A stretch of DNA of 28,852 bases from JBNJEA01 sp051745395 (GTDB taxonomy: Bacteria > Desulfobacterota > Desulfobacteria > Desulfobacterales > Desulfosalsimonadaceae): contig JBNJEA010000024.1 in assembly GCA_051745395.1 (NCBI GenBank), positions 1-28,852 of the forward strand. Direction: 5' to 3'. A model generated the notes under the pieces. It was not told where the DNA came from. It was given only the letters and a program-made list of their open reading frames with translations, and searched no databases. Shown in pieces: positions 24,264 through 28,852 of the stretch; the first letter of the stretch is position 1, and the number at the start of each line of letters is the position of its first letter. A program made the translations under genes and the position numbers.

Positions 24264-25505
24264 ATGGGCAATGATGTCTATATCATCGGTGCGGCCATGA
24301 ACAAGTTCGGCAAATACCTCGACCGCAGCATCAAGGATTTGACCGGGGAGTCGCTGAAGGCGGTGCTGGCGGATGCGGAACTGGAGCCGGCGCAGATTGA
24401 GGCGGCCTGGTTTTCCAATACCGGATGGGGGATGCATGAATTTCAGCACTGCATCCGGGGACAGGTGGCGCTTTCGGCCAACGGCCTGGACAAGATCCCG
24501 ATCACCAACGTGGAAAACGCCTGCGCGTCGGCAAGCACCGCGCTTCACGGCGCCTGGACGGCGGTTAAAGCCGGCCTCTATGACTGCGTGCTGGCCATCG
24601 GCACGGAAAAGGTCTACAGCGAAGACCGCAAGCTCATGATGAAGGGCTTTATGTCCGGCACCGACGTCGAGGTCACCACCCAATATATTGAGCAGATGAA
24701 GGCCCAGGCCAAGCAGAAGGCCGAATCGACAGGGCAAACAGGCGATAAGCCGCAAAAACCAAAAGACCATTCCGTGTTCATGGACTTTTACGCCATGGGC
24801 GCCAAAAAACACATGAAGCAATACGGCTCCACCCAGGGCCAGCTCGCCGTGATCGCGGCCAAGGCGCACAACAACTCCACGTTAAACCCCCTGGCCCAGT
24901 ACACCTTTCCCCAGACCGTGGAGCAGGTCTTAGCCGACTACGAAGTCGCCTATCCCCTGACCCGCGCCATGTGCTCGCCGGTGGGCGACGGCACGGCCGC
25001 GGCCATCGTGTGTTCGGAAAATTTTTTAAAGCGCCATCCTTCACCCCGGGCCGTCTGCGTCCGGGCCTCGGTGCTGCAGTCCGGGTCATGGACCGAAGAC
25101 ACCATCTCGGCGCGGGCGGCCAAATCCGCCTATGATATGGCCGGCCTCGGCCCGGAAGATATCGATGCGGCCGAAGTCCATGACGCCACCGCCTTCGGCG
25201 AGCTCTACCAGACCGAGCATCTGGGCTTCTGCCCGGAGGGCGAGGGCGGCCGGTTTGCCGAAAGCGGGGCCACGGCGTTAGACGGCCGGCTTCCGGTCAA
25301 CCCCAGCGGCGGGCTGCTGTCCCGCGGCCATCCCATCGGCGCCTCGGGTCTGGCCCAGATCTATGAGCTGGTCACCCAGCTCCGGCAAGAAGCCGGCCGC
25401 CGCCAGGTCGCCCGGGTCCCCCGAATTGCGCTGGCCGAAAACGGCGGCGGCACCATCGGCTTCGGCGAGGCGGCCATGTGCATCCATATACTGGAAAAAC
25501 CATAA
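24264..25505 (+). CDS. Thiolase-family acyltransferase (SCP-x/acetyl-CoA acetyltransferase-like)
   Basis: A 413-residue cytoplasmic thiolase-superfamily enzyme. The nucleophilic Cys87 lies in 'NVENACASASTAL', a His in 'EVHDATAFGELYQTE', and the C-terminal motif is 'NPSGGLLSRGHPIGASGLAQ'. These are the marks of the SCP-x-like, thiolase branch often used for acyl-CoA beta-ketothiolase steps on non-standard substrates. Many relatives pair with a small DUF35/OB-fold protein, but none is encoded in this window. AAAGGA lies 7 bases before the ATG. It opens an operon with SDR, TetR, nitroreductase and acyl-CoA synthetase genes (gaps of 34, 20, 5 and 1 bases), which points to a role in acyl-CoA or lipid breakdown or modification. 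Exact substrate unknown. Confidence 0.9.
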   Translation: MGNDVYIIGAAMNKFGKYLDRSIKDLTGESLKAVLADAELEPAQIEAAWFSNTGWGMHEFQHCIRGQVALSANGLDKIPITNVENACASASTALHGAWTAVKAGLYDCVLAIGTEKVYSEDRKLMMKGFMSGTDVEVTTQYIEQMKAQAKQKAESTGQTGDKPQKPKDHSVFMDFYAMGAKKHMKQYGSTQGQLAVIAAKAHNNSTLNPLAQYTFPQTVEQVLADYEVAYPLTRAMCSPVGDGTAAAIVCSENFLKRHPSPRAVCVRASVLQSGSWTEDTISARAAKSAYDMAGLGPEDIDAAEVHDATAFGELYQTEHLGFCPEGEGGRFAESGATALDGRLPVNPSGGLLSRGHPIGASGLAQIYELVTQLRQEAGRRQVARVPRIALAENGGGTIGFGEAAMCIHILEKP

Positions 25506-25539
25506 CCGGCGTCAGCCGCACAAAAAAAGGGTTTGCCCG

Positions 25540-26415
25540 ATGAAAAATCTAAACGACAAAGTCGCCGTGATTACCGGCGCGGGCTCCGGCATCGGCCGGG
25601 CATTGGCCGCGGGGCTTTCCGCCAGGGGGTGCCATATCGCCATATCCGACGTCGATGATGCCGGCCTGGCCGAAACCGCCAACCAGGTGGCCGCCGCCGG
25701 CGTCCGGGTCACCACCCACCGCGTCGACGTCGCCGACCGGGACCAGGTCTATCAGCATGCCGCAGACGTGGCCGAAGCCCACGGACGGGTCAACATCGTG
25801 ATCAACAACGCCGGGGTGGCCCTGGGCGATGCCCTGGAAACGGCAGAATACGAGGATTTCGAATGGATTTTTGCCATTAATTTCTGGGGCGTGGTCTACG
25901 GCACCAAGGCATTTCTGCCGTACCTGCGCCAGGCGGGCGAAGGCCACATCGTCAATATCTCAAGTATTAACGGCATCGTGGCCAACCCGTACAACGGCCC
26001 CTACTGCGCCACCAAGTTCGCGGTCCGCGGGTTTACCGAATGCCTGGACCAGGAGCTTTCGGGCAGCGGCATCGGGGTCACCGTGGTCCATCCCGGCGGC
26101 ATCAAGACCAGTATCGCCCGGAACGCCCGGGTCAAAAACCTGCTCGAACCGGGGTTTACGCCGGAAAACGTGGTCAAAATCTACGAGGAAAAGGTGTTTA
26201 AAACCACGGCCGACACGGCGGCCCGAATCATCATTGAGGGCATCGAAAACAACCGGCAGCGGGTGATGATCGGCTCGGACGCCCGGGTGTTGGACTGGAT
26301 GGCCCGGCTGTTTCCGGTGTTTGCCAAAAACATCGTCGCCTGGGCCACCTACCGGCTGGCCCGGCAGCAGGCCAAGGCCGCCGCCATGCTCAAAGGTTCA
26401 CAGAATCAGGGATAA
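25540..26415 (+). CDS. Short-chain dehydrogenase/reductase
   Basis: A 291-residue classical SDR. The nucleotide-binding motif is 'TGAGSGIG' (12-19), the 'NNAG' motif is at 89-92, and the catalytic residues are Ser141/142 ('NISSINGIV') and Tyr155-x3-Lys159 ('YCATK'). An acidic Asp at the end of the second strand ('ISDVDD') suggests NAD(H) preference. The C-terminal extension (about 240-291) is longer than in the minimal SDR and ends in a basic, partly hydrophobic helix ('MARLFPVFAKNIVAWATYRLARQQ') that may associate with membrane. ATG 25540 was chosen because it gives the standard N-terminus; the ribosome site is weak (AAAAAGGG about 8 bases upstream). It probably oxidises or reduces a hydroxyl/keto group of an acyl-CoA or lipid. 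Confidence 0.92.
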   Translation: MKNLNDKVAVITGAGSGIGRALAAGLSARGCHIAISDVDDAGLAETANQVAAAGVRVTTHRVDVADRDQVYQHAADVAEAHGRVNIVINNAGVALGDALETAEYEDFEWIFAINFWGVVYGTKAFLPYLRQAGEGHIVNISSINGIVANPYNGPYCATKFAVRGFTECLDQELSGSGIGVTVVHPGGIKTSIARNARVKNLLEPGFTPENVVKIYEEKVFKTTADTAARIIIEGIENNRQRVMIGSDARVLDWMARLFPVFAKNIVAWATYRLARQQAKAAAMLKGSQNQG

Positions 26416-26435
26416 GCCCCGCAGGAGATATCAGA

Positions 26436-27059
26436 TTGGCCAAGCAACGCATGAATGCAGACGAGCGCCGGCAGTCGTTGATCGAAGCCACTATTAACGT
26501 GGTGGCGCGCTTGAATTACGACCGGGCCACCACCGCCCGCATCGCCCGGGAAGCCGGGGTCAACGAGGCGCTGATCTATCAGCATTTTGCAAGCAAAACC
26601 GAGCTGCAGCTCGCCACCCTGGATTACCTGATCGAATACCGGCTGGGCATTTACCGGCAAAACCCGGTTTTTCAGCCGGAAAACCGGAATAAAAGCGTGG
26701 TCCGCGAACTGACGGCCCAGTATCTCGAGCGCATCCAGAGCCCGGAGGTCAACATGTTTGCCTGCATCTTAAAGGCCATGTTCGCCCTGGAGCCGGAAAT
26801 CCGCGAAAAGGGGGTCGAATGCTGCATGGCCTTTTACGAGTTCAACCGGGTCAACCTGGAAAAAGACCGCGCGCGCGGTGTTTTCGACGACCGGTTTGAC
26901 CCGGCCGTCATCGCCTGGGAGATGCTTGCCCAGATCATGCTGGTGTCGACCCTGGCGGTCAATGACCGGCTGGAGGCCTACGGGATCGAAAACATCCGAA
27001 AATCCCTTTCCTATTTTGAATCCAATTACTTTTTAACCCCGCAACCGCAAGGAGGGTGA
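26436..27059 (+). CDS. TetR-family transcriptional regulator
   Basis: A 207-residue repressor-type regulator. The N-terminal helix-turn-helix is at about residues 14-52 ('LIEATINVVARLNYDRATTARIAREAGVNEALIYQHFASKTEL'), and the rest is the ligand-binding all-helical domain. The start is TTG at 26436 because AGGAG (26423-26427) sits 8 bases upstream; the next ATG (26451) has no ribosome site and would shorten the N-terminal arm. It lies inside the thiolase operon, 20 bases after the SDR gene and 5 bases before the nitroreductase gene, so it probably controls that operon, with the palindrome at 23915-23940 as the likely target. The inducer may be an acyl-CoA, by analogy with other TetR regulators in lipid operons. 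Confidence 0.92.
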   Translation: MAKQRMNADERRQSLIEATINVVARLNYDRATTARIAREAGVNEALIYQHFASKTELQLATLDYLIEYRLGIYRQNPVFQPENRNKSVVRELTAQYLERIQSPEVNMFACILKAMFALEPEIREKGVECCMAFYEFNRVNLEKDRARGVFDDRFDPAVIAWEMLAQIMLVSTLAVNDRLEAYGIENIRKSLSYFESNYFLTPQPQGG

Positions 27060-27064
27060 AAACC

Positions 27065-27805
27065 ATGGGGCAAAGCGCAGCCGCCAACGATATGACGGAT
27101 GCCGGGCACTGGACGGCCGTGGAAGAGGTGATTTTAGGCCGGCGCAGCACCCGGGCCTTTAAAAAAGACCCGATTCCCGACCACATGATCCGCCGGGTCC
27201 TGGAAGCCGGCCGGTTTGCCCCGTCTGCCGGAAATTCCCAGCCGTGGCGCTTTGCCGTGGTCAAAAGTCCGGAAATCCTTTCGGCCATGGAAAAAGATGC
27301 GGTCAGGATCTGCAAGAAGATGATGTTCGTGCTGGATTACACGCGCAGCCGCTGGCGCAACCGCCTGCTAAAGCCCATCTCCAAGTTTTTCATCCGGATG
27401 GCCCACAACGAGCTCCATCCCGTGCCCTTCGGCCTGCTGTCGGCTGTCGCCAACGACCGGGCGCCGGTGTTTCACGGGGCACCCACGTTGATTTTGCTCT
27501 ACGAGGACCAGCGGGGCGTGTCTTCGCCGGCCACCGACAGCGGCATCTGCGGCCAGAACATGATCCTGGCCGCCCACGGCATGGGCGCGGCCACCTGCTG
27601 GATCGGGCTGATCAAGCTGCTTATGTATGAGCGGGGCTGGAAGCGGTTTTTTGAAGTGGACTATCCTTACAAGCTCAACAACTGTATTGCCGTGGGATGG
27701 CCGAAGGTCGAATCCGACGGCCCGGTCTGCCGGGAGGTCCAGCAGGTGAAATGGTACGAGGGGAAAATGGGCGACTCGCCCCGGATCGAACGACAGGGGG
27801 AATAA
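27065..27805 (+). CDS. Nitroreductase-family flavoprotein
   Basis: A 246-residue FMN oxidoreductase of the nitroreductase superfamily. The FMN-binding opening is 'ILGRRSTRAFKKDPIPDHM' (about 23-41), then 'AGRFAPSAGNSQPWRFAVV' (about 48-66), and later 'DSGICGQNMILAAHGMGAATCWIG'. An insertion of about 50 residues (around 80-125) contains basic and hydrophobic segments ('RSRWRNRLLKPISKFFIRMAHNEL') and may contact membrane or a partner. ATG 27065 is chosen: GGAGGG (27051-27056) lies 8 bases upstream. The acyl-CoA synthetase gene starts 1 base after the stop. Likely role: flavin-dependent reduction of an operon intermediate, such as an enoyl bond; substrate unknown. Confidence 0.9.
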   Translation: MGQSAAANDMTDAGHWTAVEEVILGRRSTRAFKKDPIPDHMIRRVLEAGRFAPSAGNSQPWRFAVVKSPEILSAMEKDAVRICKKMMFVLDYTRSRWRNRLLKPISKFFIRMAHNELHPVPFGLLSAVANDRAPVFHGAPTLILLYEDQRGVSSPATDSGICGQNMILAAHGMGAATCWIGLIKLLMYERGWKRFFEVDYPYKLNNCIAVGWPKVESDGPVCREVQQVKWYEGKMGDSPRIERQGE

Positions 27806-27806
27806 A

Positions 27807-28852
27807 ATGGCACAAACGCAAATGAGCCGATTCACCCGGATCCCGGATTACAACGATCCGGCCGACATGCAGACCGGGCTGCTGGAATTTGACAATGAAA
27901 AGTGCAAGCGGTGCGGCATCTGCCTCTTTATCTGCCCGGCCCGCTCCATTGTCGCCGACAATAAAGCCGGGGCCTGGAGAGACGGCCTGCCGCGCCTGAT
28001 GCGCACCCATCCCGGCATCACGGACTGCATCGCCTGCGGCTGCTGCGCAGCAGCCTGCCCGGAAGGCGCCATTTCCATTTACCGGCCCTTCAACCCCGGT
28101 GGGTTTTACCGGCGCCTGACCCAGACCGCGGACCTGACCTATCCGCAGCCCTATACGCCGGACCATCTCCCGCCGGTCGATGAACTGCCGGCACAGGCCG
28201 AAACCGGAAATGATATCTCCAGGGCCGACCAGCTCCGGTGGAAACGCCGTCGCCTGCAGCTGGCCGGGGCGGCGGCCGCCGGGGCGGTGCGCATGGCCGC
28301 CGACGACATCCGGGACGGCCGCCTGCTGTCCAATCTTTCGGCCAGGTGGCGCAAGACATCAAACGACATCTCCTGGGCCGAACTGCTCGAATCCCGGGCC
28401 CGCCAGGTGCCGGACAAGGTATTTCTCAGCTACAAGAATGAATCGTATACCTACCGGGAAATGGATGAAAACGCCAACCGAACGGCGCGTTTCCTGCAAT
28501 CCCGAGGCGGCGGGCCGGGCAGGGGCCTCGGGATTTTGATGAAAAACTCGCCCCGGTTTCTGGACCTGTTTTTCGGCGCCCAGAAGATCGGGATGTATCT
28601 GGTGCCCATCAACCCGGAACAAAAGGGCGATGGCCTGGCCTATCTCATCAATCACAGCGACATCGGCATGCTGGCCGCCGACGCCGAGCTGGTGCCGGCC
28701 GTAAAAGCCGTCGCCCCGGATCTGGAATACGTGTCGGCCTTTATCGTCGACGACATCGAGCCCGAGGGCAAAGGCTTCGATGTGCCCTCGCATTACATCG
28801 CTTTGAGCCGGGCCCGGGAAATGGCCGCGGACAACCCGAACGTGGGCCACAA
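27807..28852 (+). CDS. Ferredoxin/AMP-dependent acyl-CoA synthetase fusion (3' end outside window)
   Basis: The frame starts at ATG 27807, one base after the nitroreductase stop, and stays open to the last base (348 codons), so the gene is cut by the window edge. Residues 30-92 form a two-cluster [4Fe-4S] ferredoxin: Cys33/36/39/43 ('CKRCGICLFICP') and Cys74/77/80/84 ('CIACGCCAAACP'). A linker rich in Pro and charged residues follows (about 93-185). From about residue 190 an AMP-binding acyl-CoA synthetase domain begins ('SWAELLESRARQVPDKVFL', then 'YTYREMDENANRTARFL', 'GILMKNSPRFLDLFFGAQKIGMYLVPIN'), of the fatty-acyl-CoA ligase/FATP type. The catalytic part with the ATP-binding loop lies beyond the window. 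Family knowledge: such ligases activate fatty acids as CoA esters; the fused ferredoxin's job is unknown. Confidence 0.85.
   Translation, partial: MAQTQMSRFTRIPDYNDPADMQTGLLEFDNEKCKRCGICLFICPARSIVADNKAGAWRDGLPRLMRTHPGITDCIACGCCAAACPEGAISIYRPFNPGGFYRRLTQTADLTYPQPYTPDHLPPVDELPAQAETGNDISRADQLRWKRRRLQLAGAAAAGAVRMAADDIRDGRLLSNLSARWRKTSNDISWAELLESRARQVPDKVFLSYKNESYTYREMDENANRTARFLQSRGGGPGRGLGILMKNSPRFLDLFFGAQKIGMYLVPINPEQKGDGLAYLINHSDIGMLAADAELVPAVKAVAPDLEYVSAFIVDDIEPEGKGFDVPSHYIALSRAREMAADNPNVGH

Overview
The window reads as the chromosome of a sulfate-reducing bacterium of the Desulfobacterota, most likely a Desulfosarcina/Desulfococcus-type lineage. The main evidence is a complete aprBA-qmoABC block, the APS reductase and its quinone-linked electron-transfer complex, at 5040-12748. 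GC-rich codon use, iron-sulfur flavoproteins, a four-haem cytochrome and fatty-acid type activation genes fit this. The family-level placement is an inference, because no rRNA gene or other phylogenetic marker is present.

Layout. 1-1759: 3' end of a secreted LamG-containing protein. 1835-4635: a promoter, a YifB-type AAA ATPase and alanine racemase. 4636-5039: leader with a good sigma70-type promoter. 5040-7527: aprBA, closed by a strong terminator. 7528-7840: terminator, a palindromic repeat and a likely second promoter. 7841-12748: qmoABC, with a hairpin between qmoB and qmoC and a terminator after qmoC. 12824-12966: an inverted-repeat element. 12976-15833 (minus strand): a cysteine-rich Fe-S protein and a CrtI-like flavoprotein, overlapping by 10 bases. 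16002-17638: a mini-ORF, a lysophospholipid-type acyltransferase and a HAD phosphatase. 17824-21132 (minus): BCCT transporter, orphan betaine-type binding protein and a trypsin-like protein whose catalytic Ser is replaced by Arg, all behind a perfect consensus sigma70 promoter. 21376-23446 (minus): a tetrahaem cytochrome and a chemoreceptor with a periplasmic CxxCH motif, behind a sigma28-like promoter. 23447-24263: an 817-base gap with a 186-base palindromic element, a TetR-type operator candidate and a REP-like repeat. 24264-28852: thiolase, SDR, TetR, nitroreductase and a ferredoxin/acyl-CoA synthetase fusion that runs off the end.

How the parts work together. AprBA reduces APS to sulfite and AMP, and QmoABC is the membrane complex that passes electrons from the quinone pool toward it; this is the organism's energy metabolism. 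The transporter operon looks like compatible-solute uptake. The cytochrome/chemoreceptor pair looks like redox or gas taxis. The last operon looks like activation and modification of an acyl-CoA substrate under control of its own TetR. Four unrelated palindromic repeat elements lie in the intergenic spaces. No CRISPR array, tRNA, rRNA, transposase, phage gene or recognisable defence system was seen. The best candidates for under-described biology are the haem chemoreceptor operon, the BCCT/binding-protein/pseudoprotease operon and the ferredoxin-ligase fusion operon.
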